A stretch of DNA of 64,000 nucleotides from Lachnospiraceae bacterium UBA3689 (GCA_002371465.1 DFIU01000026.1:23782-87781), one strand, 5' to 3'. Counted from the first letter of the stretch, positions 8,835 to 17,833 are shown. The notes: generated from the sequence alone by a model not told the origin. Program-made: numbers and translations.

Positions 8835-9272
8835 ATGGTTAGTCAGAAGATTAAAACGGAAGAGTTTTGGAATCCGGAACATGTCGTTGAAAAGTTCTGG
8901 AATGGGTTAAAAGAGGGCGTGATTTACGCCAAGAAATGTTCTAATTGCGGAGCGGTTGAATTCCCGCCCCACCTTGCCTGCAATACCTGCGGCTATCCGG
9001 AAACGGAATGGATTCAGCTGACAGGTAAGGGCAAGCTGAAAAGTTTTGTCTTTACCGGGGTCCTCAACGCCCGTCTTGAGCTGGAGGATCGGGGCCTTAA
9101 GTATGTCTGCGGAGAAGTGGAGCTGGATGAAGGTCCTTCCCTCAACGCAGTCATTCTGGGTATCAATAAGAAGAAGGGCCGTGAGATTGAGGACAAACTC
9201 CCGGTACGTGTACGCCCCGTATTCTATGATATGGGCGAGTACACCACCCTGTTTTTTGAGCTGGACGAGTAA
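8835..9272 (+). CDS. Zn-ribbon/OB-fold DUF35 protein, thiolase partner, copy 1
   Basis: 145 residues. An N-terminal helix is followed by a rubredoxin-like zinc ribbon with Cys35, Cys38, Cys49 and Cys52, then an OB-fold (GKGKLKSFVFT onward). This is the DUF35 layout of PhlB, the ChsH2 C-terminal domain and the archaeal HMG-CoA synthase partner, which bind thiolase-like enzymes and organise acyl-CoA access. An AGGAGG site (8820-8825) precedes the ATG. It ends the first module and is followed by a strong terminator. The paralogue at 55910-56338 has the same four cysteines. Confidence 0.9.
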   Translation: MVSQKIKTEEFWNPEHVVEKFWNGLKEGVIYAKKCSNCGAVEFPPHLACNTCGYPETEWIQLTGKGKLKSFVFTGVLNARLELEDRGLKYVCGEVELDEGPSLNAVILGINKKKGREIEDKLPVRVRPVFYDMGEYTTLFFELDE

Positions 9273-9296
9273 GACAGCAGTTCATCACAAAATAGA

Positions 9297-9345
9297 CAGA
9301 CAGCGGATTCTCCTGGAGGGGGAGAGTCCGCTGTCTGTTTGTTTT
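9297..9345. terminator. Long bidirectional terminator between convergent operons
   Basis: Seventeen-base arms at 9297-9313 and 9321-9337 with one G-U pair and a seven-base loop, followed by TTTGTTTTG. It separates the DUF35 gene from the convergent flavodoxin-ferredoxin gene and can serve both strands. Confidence 0.9.
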
Positions 9346-9377
9346 GTGATTGGTGAGATTAGGGATGGGGCGGGATT

Positions 9378-10346
9378 TTAGATATCTTCATCACGCAGCG
9401 GCTTTGGAACTTTGAGGAAGGGACGCTGAGGATGCCAGAAAATGTAAGGGTGATCGTAGCCCACATCCTCCGCAGCAATGTGTCTGCGGAAAAGTCCCTC
9501 CTTCTCGTCTCGGTCAAGCATTTTCTCAAAATTAAGATGCCGGACGCCAAGATCCCGTTGTACCTGCTCCTCCATGGGCGGATCGGTTCGAATGGCTCCA
9601 AAGGGGCAGATCATGTAGCAGTAGGAACATTCGTGGCAGTCGTCGCACATATTTCCGCGGTTCCCAAACACCTGCGGTGTTTGGGACAGATCAATGTAGC
9701 CCATAGTACAGTTGTCCATGCACAGATGGCAGGAAGGATAGTGGCATTTCTCCGGATCGCGGATAAAATTGCCTTGAGGATTATCCGGATTGGCAAACAT
9801 CGTGCTGGCAAGGAGGGCCTGCTCCGTTACCTTGTCATTGATCTCAGGATCCGTATAGCAGAGATCCGTCTGACCTGCAGCAATCTTGGGACTGTTTTCG
9901 GCCATCTCCCTTCCGAAGGACTCTGCTTCGGCAAAGTCCTGTTCATCCGGGTGGCCCACTGTGTAGTAGGGCTTTGGCATGCCGGGCATCGCTACATCGC
10001 CGTACCAGCCTTTGTAACCGATTACCACAGCAGATTTGCTCTTAATGACGGGGAGAACAACCGGGAAGTAGAGGTGAGGCAGAGTTCCATGGGTATTGAA
10101 TACAAAGAACTGCCGACCGTGCTGGTCGGGCATATCGTCGATAAATTTGTGCATATTCGGGGTATCCACCTTCCAGACAGGGCTTCCGATGCCGATTAAG
10201 TCATAGTCCTCCAACATTTCATAGGTTGCCTCCTTCAGGGGACATACATGAATGTATGCACCGGTGCTTTTGATACCACGTGCGATATGTTTGGCGATTT
10301 CCTGCGTGTTTCCAGACTGCGAATAATAAATCAATAACACTCTCAT
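9378..10346 (-). CDS. Flavodoxin-ferredoxin fusion protein (EFR1-like)
   Basis: 322 residues. The N-terminal flavodoxin domain shows the FMN phosphate loop YYSQSGNTQEIA at residues 7-18 and spans about 160 residues. The C-terminal part has two cysteine clusters, CHYPSCHLCMDNC and CDDCHECSYCYMICP, consistent with two 4Fe-4S centres. It is a soluble electron carrier or reductase linking ferredoxin and flavin chemistry in anaerobes. The AGGAGGAAG site before its start and the 64-base gap after the PRD-type regulator suggest the two minus-strand genes are cotranscribed. It may feed low-potential electrons to the reductases encoded around it. Confidence 0.85.
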   Translation of the reverse strand: MRVLLIYYSQSGNTQEIAKHIARGIKSTGAYIHVCPLKEATYEMLEDYDLIGIGSPVWKVDTPNMHKFIDDMPDQHGRQFFVFNTHGTLPHLYFPVVLPVIKSKSAVVIGYKGWYGDVAMPGMPKPYYTVGHPDEQDFAEAESFGREMAENSPKIAAGQTDLCYTDPEINDKVTEQALLASTMFANPDNPQGNFIRDPEKCHYPSCHLCMDNCTMGYIDLSQTPQVFGNRGNMCDDCHECSYCYMICPFGAIRTDPPMEEQVQRDLGVRHLNFEKMLDRDEKEGLFRRHIAAEDVGYDHPYIFWHPQRPFLKVPKPLRDEDI

Positions 10347-10410
10347 AACTTCCTCCTCTGCGAATAAGTTTGCTTTTAACGATTGTAACAGAAATAAATC
10401 TATCTGTTTG

Positions 10411-12255
10411 TTAGTTCAGTTTCGACAGCTGACAGTAGAAACTGCCAATAAAACGGCTGTCTTTAGGGGAAATGGAGGCAAATACAATTCGGCGAATCAG
10501 CTTCCGGTTGATCCATGGAACCTCTTTATTCAGCGTATAATCTAAAAAGACTGTCTGGGGAACTGAGCCATCCAGAAAATAACAGAACAGCATATCCTCC
10601 TGTGGAAAGCCGTATCGCATCTGCTTCTCATCCATCATATGATGGATGTATCCCTTTTTTACCAGCAGGTCTGCCATTTCTATGAGCAAGGACCGGATGT
10701 CCTTTCCCTGCATTTTTTGAACACGAAGCTCATTTGGAAAATAGCTCTCCAGTGGATAAGCAAGTTTGGGGAATCTGATCGTAAGTTCCACTTCTTCCAG
10801 AGCGGAATTGATTTTTTGGATGTCCTTGGGCCGGAGGACGGGAGCTAATGTTACGACCGAGGAGGATTCATACCAGGTCTTTGTATCAGCCAAAGTTGTG
10901 AGTATCATGGAAGGACGCATCTCTGCCGCTTTTTTGATGTCATGTGGAGTGACCCATCCGATCAATTTCATCCTATCCCCAAACATTAAGCTAATTGATT
11001 CCATCAGATAGGCTGCCATCGTTGTGTCCAATCCGGTAACGAGGAGGGCTGTCATCTGTCTTTGATCAGTGTCGGCCCTTCGCACCCATGCCGCAGCCAG
11101 AATTGGAATCATGTGGCCCATTTCTTCCATGCGGCTTTTATAATGGAAGATACCTTCCAATTTCCATTCCAAATAACGATCAATGTCTCCCAGAAAGGGG
11201 TACTTCTTTTCGATATCATGATAGTAAAATCTCATATTGCTGGTCAGCGCTACCATGTGAAACCGATATTTACGGATTTCGCAGCAAAGTTGGCGGTAAA
11301 AAATCTGATCTCCAGAAAAATCGAGGCCATATTCCGCCTTTAAATCTCTGAGGAGACTGTCTGTAAGCTGTACCTCTTCCTCTGTCAGCTCGCCGTCGGT
11401 AAGGGCATTATTGCAGTGATGGAAGACCGATAAAGATTCTGCAAACCACGCATAGTCCCCATCATACGGCTTCATCTTTGTGAATAAGGGGATCTGATCT
11501 AAGATTTTCTTTGCCCGCGCAAGCTCAAGCACAATGCTGTCATTGAGATTTCCTTCATAAAGATGATGGTTCTGCAGGTTTCTGGTGTAAATCAACAGCA
11601 CGGATAAGGTCAGGTAAGCAAATTGAAACTCATCCAGCAAAATGCCGCTTTTATGGAGGACACTCTGCAGGACCTGATGAATCGGCTCCAGATATTCGAT
11701 CCCTTCCAGCCAGGGATTGTCCTGAATGCCTTGCAGGGAGTTGAAATCCCACATCTCCAAAAACAGGTGCAGCAGAATATTCCTCTTCTTCAGCTCATCA
11801 TCCTCCATGATCAGAGTATTTTTATGAATCTTCAGGTTGATATAGGGCTCATTCTTACACACCTTTTCCTGGATGATTTTCAAATCGCTCTCCAAAGTAG
11901 AACGACTGATATACAGCTCATCCTCAATATCACAGAGATCCACACTGTCATCAGTATCAATTAACTGCAGGAGGATGTAGTGGATGCGATCATCTCTGGA
12001 AACTGCCTTATCCATAGAAGCCATCAGCTGGCTAAACAGTCTGCGGTTGTCATTTTGCAGTCCATATCCCCGCCCATAATAGGAAAGTATCTGAATGCCG
12101 CTTCGCGCCAGTGCGTCATTGATGTGAGTGACTTCAGTGCGCAGGGTCCGGGTCGATACCCGAAGTTTATCGGCCAGAACGGAACCGGACACGACATCTG
12201 CACTGCTGCTCAGGATATCCAGTATTTTCTTTTGCCTGGTACTCAAGGAAATCAT
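10411..12255 (-). CDS. BglG/MtlR-type transcription regulator with PRD and degenerate EIIB-like domain
   Basis: 614 residues. N-terminal winged-helix HTH motifs lie at residues 1-60 (LADKLRVSTRTLRTEV) and about 105-135 (DELYISRSTLESDL), then two helical segments resembling PRDs to about 390. A Rossmann-like EIIB stretch begins near 400 (LLVTGLDTTMAAYLM). Normal EIIB domains carry a phospho-cysteine at the start of this loop; here it is absent. It has no clear C-terminal EIIA domain. The protein probably activates the divergent isomerase/dehydrogenase operon starting at 12452, with the 196-base space holding the operator. Loss of the cysteine argues that control is not by the standard PTS phosphoryl transfer at that domain. 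Confidence 0.8.
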   Translation of the reverse strand: MISLSTRQKKILDILSSSADVVSGSVLADKLRVSTRTLRTEVTHINDALARSGIQILSYYGRGYGLQNDNRRLFSQLMASMDKAVSRDDRIHYILLQLIDTDDSVDLCDIEDELYISRSTLESDLKIIQEKVCKNEPYINLKIHKNTLIMEDDELKKRNILLHLFLEMWDFNSLQGIQDNPWLEGIEYLEPIHQVLQSVLHKSGILLDEFQFAYLTLSVLLIYTRNLQNHHLYEGNLNDSIVLELARAKKILDQIPLFTKMKPYDGDYAWFAESLSVFHHCNNALTDGELTEEEVQLTDSLLRDLKAEYGLDFSGDQIFYRQLCCEIRKYRFHMVALTSNMRFYYHDIEKKYPFLGDIDRYLEWKLEGIFHYKSRMEEMGHMIPILAAAWVRRADTDQRQMTALLVTGLDTTMAAYLMESISLMFGDRMKLIGWVTPHDIKKAAEMRPSMILTTLADTKTWYESSSVVTLAPVLRPKDIQKINSALEEVELTIRFPKLAYPLESYFPNELRVQKMQGKDIRSLLIEMADLLVKKGYIHHMMDEKQMRYGFPQEDMLFCYFLDGSVPQTVFLDYTLNKEVPWINRKLIRRIVFASISPKDSRFIGSFYCQLSKLN

Positions 12256-12364
12256 AGCAGCTTCCTCCTTTCAGTAAGTTTCATCTTACGTTATCTAAAA
12301 TTGTATCACAATCGGTACAGAAAAGATCAGAGTTCATTTCCGCCACATGGAGGAAAAACATAAT

Positions 12365-12393
12365 TTGATGCAAAATGTCAGATTGAGTATTCT
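12365..12393 (+). promoter_or_regulatory. Sigma-A-like promoter of the isomerase/Gfo operon
   Basis: TTGATG (12365-12370), exactly 17 bases, TATTCT (12388-12393). It lies 59 bases before the first start codon, between divergent regulator and operon. Confidence 0.5.
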
Positions 12394-12451
12394 TAGATCA
12401 GTGATAAGGACTGGTTGAAAAACAGTGAGGAAACAAAGGAGGAAACAGAGC

Positions 12452-13393
12452 ATGAAGTTCAGTTTTAGTACGGAAGTGGTGGATCTGGACAACCAGGCGC
12501 CGAATCGGAACAAGCGAGAGAGCAAGTATTTCTGGGATGAGATGAATCACCTGATTTCTGCCGGAGGGTTTCGTCAGATCGCGATTCCCTATGAACCCAA
12601 ATGGGATTTCGGAGGAAGGTCAGGGATTCCCAGAACCCTTCGCTCTATCCAGGTGAAATTTGGCGGAGTAAAGGAATATGTTCAGTATCTGAAGGAAAAT
12701 GGAATTGACGGTATCCAGTCGATTCACTTAAATCCAACGCTCTTCTGTCAGGGGGCGCTTCCTATGTATTTGGGAGCGGCAGAACATTATGCGGAAGAGG
12801 CCATTCATTTTGCTGCTGAGGCAGGAGCTGAGGCATTTGTCCTGACTGCGACGCCGACCGTCTACGCGGTAAGAAAGATTCTTGGAGATAAGACCGAGGA
12901 AGAATTCCTTGGAATGACCAAAGAGATGGTACAGAGACTGGCGGATAAGGCTTCGGACTGCGGCGTGAAGTTTTGCCTGAAGAATGAGTATTGGGGTCTG
13001 CTTCGCGGAGAGCGGATCGAGGCGTTCGTGGCAGATATGAAGCCGAATGTTCTGATGGATGTGGATACGGCTCATCTCTTTATTGCAGGCGTAGATGTGA
13101 AAACTTTCATTGCGGAAAATGCAGACCGAATCGGAAATATCACGCTGACGGATACTTCTTTTGCAGATGATCAGGAAGCCTATAAACAGGTCATGCCGGA
13201 GTTCCCGGCAAAGCGTGCCACTATGGTATTCCGGGATCTGGGAGAAGGAAGTCTGGACCTGAAAGCTTATGTGAAAGCCGCGGAAGAGGCGGGCTTCTCT
13301 GGAACCTTCGTCATCAACTGCAGAAATTCTAATTTTATTTGCCGGTCGATTTTACGGGCGAGATATTATGTCGATACGGTTCTGACAGATTGA
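12452..13393 (+). CDS. Sugar phosphate isomerase/epimerase-like TIM barrel, atypical metal site
   Basis: 313 residues from the ATG that follows an AAAGGAGG site (12436-12442); a GTG at 12425 is less likely. It has the AP-endonuclease-2/xylose-isomerase-like barrel pattern. The first two metal-site elements are present, Glu in LKNEYW and Asp/His in MDVDTAHLF. The later elements normally written HxKD and xExE read ITLTDTSF and VINCRNSN, so the His and the final Glu seem lost. It may be a non-catalytic subunit or use another metal geometry. It opens an operon of three isomerase-like and two Gfo-type proteins. Natural partners of this kind act on keto-sugars made by Gfo dehydrogenases. Confidence 0.75.
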   Translation: MKFSFSTEVVDLDNQAPNRNKRESKYFWDEMNHLISAGGFRQIAIPYEPKWDFGGRSGIPRTLRSIQVKFGGVKEYVQYLKENGIDGIQSIHLNPTLFCQGALPMYLGAAEHYAEEAIHFAAEAGAEAFVLTATPTVYAVRKILGDKTEEEFLGMTKEMVQRLADKASDCGVKFCLKNEYWGLLRGERIEAFVADMKPNVLMDVDTAHLFIAGVDVKTFIAENADRIGNITLTDTSFADDQEAYKQVMPEFPAKRATMVFRDLGEGSLDLKAYVKAAEEAGFSGTFVINCRNSNFICRSILRARYYVDTVLTD

Positions 13394-13406
13394 GGAGGAG
13401 AAGATC

Positions 13407-14333
13407 ATGGGAAAGAATATTAGATTGTCGCACATGAGTCACTGGAAGACCGTGCCATATAAACAGATCGATAATTTCCGCGAATACTATTATGAGGATA
13501 AGTCAAATATCTGCTACTACCAGGACTGGGACAGGATTCTCCGCTACCATAAGCAGACTGGATACGAGGGAATTGAACTGGCTCCGTGGGATCTGAATGA
13601 GATTCTGGGCTTGTTTGGCACTCCGAAAGATTATACGGATTTTGCAAAGGATCATGGCATTGAAGTCAGTGGAATGTTTCATGGATGTGATGACTCCCAT
13701 ATTGCAGAAAAACACCAGGAGGTTGTAGCAGCTGGTCGACAGGCAGTCGATGTGTGTGCCGCATTCGGCGGAAAACATCTGAATACCTGTCCTGGCAATA
13801 ATTACTATGGAAATGGTCCTTTAGATGAACAGGGATTAAAGAACATTGCTTCCTGCCTGAATGAAATCGGTGAGTATGCAGAGTCAAAGGGAATCCGGAT
13901 TGGGATTCACAATGAGTTCTTCTGCGTTTCCAACAAGTATAATCATCGGCAGCTGATCGAATTGACGGATCCAAGATATGTCCACTATTGTCTGGATACT
14001 GCTCAGATTTCTCTGATGGGCGATGATTTGATTGATTTTTATGACACTTATAAGGAACGGATTTGTACCTTCCACTATAAGGATACCGAAGATATCGGTG
14101 TGCCGGATGAGGGACGGTTCGCTCAGGATGTAGAGATTCAGGATGACGGCCATCGCTGGTTCTGGGAACCCGGTGAAGGAATTATCCCGTTAAAGGAACT
14201 TTGGCAGCATGTAGCGGATTATGGATTCAAGGGCTGGGTGACAGTTGAAGATGACGGCGCGCCTGATTATCTGGCGGCTATGACGCTCTCTGCCTACTAT
14301 ATTCAACAGGTGCTTGGGAAGATTTATAACTGA
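13407..14333 (+). CDS. Sugar phosphate isomerase/epimerase family protein
   Basis: 308 residues with a complete metal site for the TIM-barrel isomerase family: Glu in GIHNEFF, Asp in YCLDTAQ, His in FHYKDTE and Glu in VTVEDDG. It resembles inosose dehydratase/2-keto-myo-inositol isomerase (IolE/IolI) types in size and motif layout. It likely isomerises, epimerises or dehydrates a keto-sugar or keto-cyclitol in the cytosol. An AGGAGG site starts 13 bases after the previous stop and the next gene begins 24 bases on, so it is mid-operon. Pairing with the following Gfo dehydrogenase suggests oxidation followed by rearrangement. Confidence 0.85.
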   Translation: MGKNIRLSHMSHWKTVPYKQIDNFREYYYEDKSNICYYQDWDRILRYHKQTGYEGIELAPWDLNEILGLFGTPKDYTDFAKDHGIEVSGMFHGCDDSHIAEKHQEVVAAGRQAVDVCAAFGGKHLNTCPGNNYYGNGPLDEQGLKNIASCLNEIGEYAESKGIRIGIHNEFFCVSNKYNHRQLIELTDPRYVHYCLDTAQISLMGDDLIDFYDTYKERICTFHYKDTEDIGVPDEGRFAQDVEIQDDGHRWFWEPGEGIIPLKELWQHVADYGFKGWVTVEDDGAPDYLAAMTLSAYYIQQVLGKIYN

Positions 14334-14356
14334 TAGCGGATCGAGGAAGAAGCCAT

Positions 14357-15532
14357 ATGAAAAAACAGGTGAAAGTAGGAATTATTGGATGCGGCACAAT
14401 CGCTGATGTATATATGACGAATATTACCCAGCATTATGGCAACCTGAACTTGATCTGGGTGGCTGACCTGTATGTTGAAAAAGCAAAAGAGGCCGCAGAA
14501 AAGTATGGCATAGCACATGCAGGCACTGTTGAGGAACTGCTTGCAGATTCGGAAGTGAGCATCGTTCTTGACCTGACTATTCCGGCGGCACATTACAGTG
14601 TCAATAAGCAGATCCTCGAGGCGGGCAAACACGTATATTGCGAAAAGCCTCTGGCCATGAAATTTTCAGAGGCAGAGGAGCTTGTTCACCTTGCTTCTGA
14701 AAGCGGACTGTGCTGCGTATCTGCACCGGATACCTTCCTTGGCGCAGGAATTCAGACCGTCAGAGAAGTTCTTGATCGGAATGAGATTGGAAAGCCAATT
14801 GGTTTTACCGCAAATATGACTTGTGCAGGCCACGAGTTGTGGCATCCGAATCCCGGCTTTTATTACCGGAATGGAGGCGGCCCCATGTTTGATATGGGCC
14901 CTTATTATCTGACCGCTCTGGCTTATCTGCTGGGGTCCATTCGCCGCGTGTCCTGTTTCGCAGAGAAAGGCAGACCGATTCGCGATATTCTGGGCAAAAA
15001 GGTAGAGTCAGAGGTTCCGACTACCTACACCGCCATATTGGAATTTGACTGTGGCGCGATCGGGACGATGACCATGAGTTTTGATACCTGGAAGACAGGT
15101 CTTCCGCTGCTGGAGATCTATGGAACGGAAGGAAGCGTTGAGGTACCGGATCCGAATAATTTTGGTGGGAAGGCTTCCATATTTGATGGAGTTAAGCTGC
15201 GAGAGACGGTAGCTGCCGTGCAGGATCCGTTCCCGGCAAAGCTATTCACAATGATGACGGCGCAGGAAGAATGTCATCAGGATCTTCCGCTGACGTTCCC
15301 GTCCGATCCGGATCCGAGGAGCAATATGCGGGGACTGGGAGTATCCGATATGGCGCAGGCGCTCCTCGACAATCGCCCGACCAGGTTATCTATGGAACTT
15401 TCGCTTCATGTCGTAGAGGCCCTCAATGCCCTAGAGTCTTCCGCAAAGACAGGACAGGTCTATACCATGAGAACAAGAGTGGAACAGACAGAACCCATGA
15501 ACAAAGAGTGGGCGCTCTGGGAAGTTCAGTAA
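14357..15532 (+). CDS. Gfo/Idh/MocA family NAD(P)-dependent dehydrogenase
   Basis: 391 residues. The N-terminal Rossmann domain carries GIIGCGTIADVY near residues 8-19, followed by the hallmark CEKPLAM (Lys near 95). The C-terminal alpha/beta domain has GGGPMFDMGPYY, the conserved Asp/His-type substrate element in this family. Members oxidise a hydroxyl of a sugar, cyclitol or glycoside at C1, C2 or C3, or act in reverse. The GAGGAAG site supports the ATG. It lies between two isomerase-like genes, and the second Gfo gene of this operon is only modestly similar by eye. Confidence 0.9.
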   Translation: MKKQVKVGIIGCGTIADVYMTNITQHYGNLNLIWVADLYVEKAKEAAEKYGIAHAGTVEELLADSEVSIVLDLTIPAAHYSVNKQILEAGKHVYCEKPLAMKFSEAEELVHLASESGLCCVSAPDTFLGAGIQTVREVLDRNEIGKPIGFTANMTCAGHELWHPNPGFYYRNGGGPMFDMGPYYLTALAYLLGSIRRVSCFAEKGRPIRDILGKKVESEVPTTYTAILEFDCGAIGTMTMSFDTWKTGLPLLEIYGTEGSVEVPDPNNFGGKASIFDGVKLRETVAAVQDPFPAKLFTMMTAQEECHQDLPLTFPSDPDPRSNMRGLGVSDMAQALLDNRPTRLSMELSLHVVEALNALESSAKTGQVYTMRTRVEQTEPMNKEWALWEVQ

Positions 15533-15576
15533 GCAGATAAAATTTAAGAAATGATTTTAGTTAGGAGGAATGAGAT

Positions 15577-16566
15577 ATGGGAAGATTAGTAACACTGGTT
15601 ACCTTGCAGTGGGCGGATCTGGATCTGGATACCGTGTGCAAGACCGCAAAGGAGATGGGGTATGACGGCCTCGAGCTCGCCTGCCAGGGAAAGCATCTCG
15701 ATGTTAAGCGCGCGGCCACGGATCCGGCATATGCAAAAGAGGTCCGCGATACACTGGACAAGTACGGACTGAAATGTGAGGCGATCGCCGCTCATATCAT
15801 CGGACAGTGCGTCGGAGATTACAATGATCCGAGACTGAATAATTTCGCACCTGCAGAGCTGGCAGATCAGCCGGACAAGATCCGTGAGTGGGGCATCGAG
15901 AATATGAAATATGCTGCGATTGCAGCTAAGAATATTGGTGCGCACATCGTAACCGGATTTACCGGTTCCGAGATCTGGAAGTGGTTTTATTCCTTCCCGC
16001 AGACGACGAAGGAAATGATCGATGAAGGGTACAAGAAGATTTACGACCTTTGGTGCCCCATTCTGGATGTGTTCCGGGAGAATGGAATCAAGTTTGCTCT
16101 CGAGGTGCATCCGAGTGAGATCGCTTTTGATTACTACTCCACACAGAGAATTCTGGAAGTGTTCCGTGACCGTCCGGAGTTTGGAATCAATTTCGATCCG
16201 AGCCATCTGATCTGGCAGGGAATTACACCACACCTGTTCCTGAATGATTTCATGGATCGTGTATACCACGTACACATGAAGGACGCTGCTGTGACGCTGG
16301 ATGGTAGATCCGGACTTCTGTGCTCGCACATCGACTTCGGCGACCTGAGAAGAGGATGGAATTTCCGCTCTCTCGGACATGGAACGGTGAATTTCGAGGA
16401 GATCATTCGGGTGCTGAACGCGCATGATTATCAGGGGCCGCTCTCCGTCGAGTGGGAAGACTCCGGCATGGATCGTATTGCAGGTGCCACAGAGTCCTGT
16501 GCTTTCGTGAAGAAGGTTGATTTTAGGCTTTCCGATGTTGCTTTTGACGCGGCGATCGCGAACTGA
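15577..16566 (+). CDS. Sugar phosphate isomerase/epimerase family protein
   Basis: 329 residues. All four expected metal ligands are visible in order: Glu in ALEVHPSE, Asp/His in NFDPSHL, His in HVHMKDA and Glu in SVEWEDS. The N-terminus GRLVTLVTLQWADLDLDTV is typical of this barrel. It should be a cytosolic metal-dependent isomerase or epimerase for a keto-sugar. A TTAGGAGGAA site precedes the ATG. It is followed 14 bases later by a Gfo dehydrogenase, so the operon contains two adjacent isomerase-Gfo pairs. The sequence does not name the sugar. Confidence 0.88.
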   Translation: MGRLVTLVTLQWADLDLDTVCKTAKEMGYDGLELACQGKHLDVKRAATDPAYAKEVRDTLDKYGLKCEAIAAHIIGQCVGDYNDPRLNNFAPAELADQPDKIREWGIENMKYAAIAAKNIGAHIVTGFTGSEIWKWFYSFPQTTKEMIDEGYKKIYDLWCPILDVFRENGIKFALEVHPSEIAFDYYSTQRILEVFRDRPEFGINFDPSHLIWQGITPHLFLNDFMDRVYHVHMKDAAVTLDGRSGLLCSHIDFGDLRRGWNFRSLGHGTVNFEEIIRVLNAHDYQGPLSVEWEDSGMDRIAGATESCAFVKKVDFRLSDVAFDAAIAN

Positions 16567-16580
16567 TATGGGAGGGACGC

Positions 16581-17732
16581 ATGATGAAGAAATATGCAAC
16601 CTATGGAATGGTTGGAGCCGGACTGAATTCCTTCATTGGTAATGTGCATCGGGTTGCTGCCGGATTTGACGGTCTGGCAAGCCTGGCGAGCGGATGCTTC
16701 AGCCGTAACGAAGAGAGGAACCGTGCCTGCGGCGAGTTCTACAAGCTGGATCCGGAGCGCGTATATGGCGATTTCCAGGAGATGGCGAAGAAAGAAGGCG
16801 CACGCGAGGATGGCATTGATTTTGTCGTGATTTCTGCGCCGAACAATGTGCATTACGAGACCGCCAAAGTCTTTCTGGAGAATGGAATTCATGTGCTCTG
16901 TGAGAAGCCGCTCTGCTTCGAGGTTGAAGAGGCGGAGGAGCTGAAGAAGATTGCAGCGGAGAAGGGCCTTTTGTTCTGCGTGAACTACTCTTACTCCGGC
17001 AACAACATGGTGAAGGAAGCGCGCGAGCTGATCCAAAGTGGTCAGATCGGCGAGGTTATCGATGTCAATGCGGAATATCTGCAGGAGTATCTGGTCGATG
17101 ATATCGGCAAGGGAGATCAGACGATGAACCGGCTCTCTTCCTGGAGAAAAGATCCGGAAATTGCCGGAATATCTAACTGCGTGGGAGATATCGGCACGCA
17201 CATTGAGAACACTGTAGCCTATATGACCGGGCTGCGTGTGAAGAGAGTTGCGGCGAAGCTGGACTACTTTGGACAGCCGCTGGATCTGAATGCCAATATG
17301 CTGGTCGAATTTGACAACGGCGCACATGGGGTGTTCTGTTCGTCGCAGGTCTGCGTGGGACATATGAACGGACTTGTGACACGGATCTTCGGCACAGAAG
17401 GCTCTATTGAGTGGCACGAGGAAGAACCCAATGTTCTCTATGTGACGAAGAAGGGACAGCCTATGCAGATCTATCATCGGGGAATGGCTTATGTAAGCGG
17501 CCGCTCCGCTGAGATGAACAGACTGCCGGCTGGTCATCCGGAAGGCCTGTATGAGGCCTTCGCCAATATCTATAAAGTATGGATTGGGGCAGTTCTTAAG
17601 AAACAGAACGGGGAAACGTTAAGCGAGACAGATCTGGATTTCCCTGATCTTGACGATGGAATTGAGGGCGTGCGCTTTATTCATGCAGCAGTAAAGAGCA
17701 GCCAGGAAGACTCTGCCTGGACGGAACTTTGA
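16581..17732 (+). CDS. Gfo/Idh/MocA family NAD(P)-dependent dehydrogenase
   Basis: 383 residues (two tandem ATGs; the first is used). The Rossmann motif GMVGAGLNSFIG lies near residues 8-19 and CEKPLCF near 110. The substrate domain contains GDIGTHIEN, where Asp and His match the catalytic pair common in glycoside- and inositol-oxidising members. It most likely oxidises a ring hydroxyl of a sugar or glycoside with NAD+. It is the second Gfo protein in this operon. A 101-base gap with a small hairpin separates it from the VOC gene. Confidence 0.9.
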   Translation: MMKKYATYGMVGAGLNSFIGNVHRVAAGFDGLASLASGCFSRNEERNRACGEFYKLDPERVYGDFQEMAKKEGAREDGIDFVVISAPNNVHYETAKVFLENGIHVLCEKPLCFEVEEAEELKKIAAEKGLLFCVNYSYSGNNMVKEARELIQSGQIGEVIDVNAEYLQEYLVDDIGKGDQTMNRLSSWRKDPEIAGISNCVGDIGTHIENTVAYMTGLRVKRVAAKLDYFGQPLDLNANMLVEFDNGAHGVFCSSQVCVGHMNGLVTRIFGTEGSIEWHEEEPNVLYVTKKGQPMQIYHRGMAYVSGRSAEMNRLPAGHPEGLYEAFANIYKVWIGAVLKKQNGETLSETDLDFPDLDDGIEGVRFIHAAVKSSQEDSAWTEL

Positions 17733-17736
17733 GAAA

Positions 17737-17755
17737 GGATCACTGCAAGTGATCC
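17737..17755 (+). other. Small perfect hairpin after the second Gfo gene
   Basis: Eight-base arms GGATCACT/AGTGATCC with a GCA loop, five bases after the stop codon and with no T-run. It may protect the upstream mRNA 3' end or be a weak pause site. Confidence 0.4.
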
Positions 17756-17833
17756 CGGTAACAGGTAGACGCAGTAACATGAACTTGTCTAATAAATAAA
17801 ATTTTAATCATAAAGAAAATGGAGGAACAAAAA

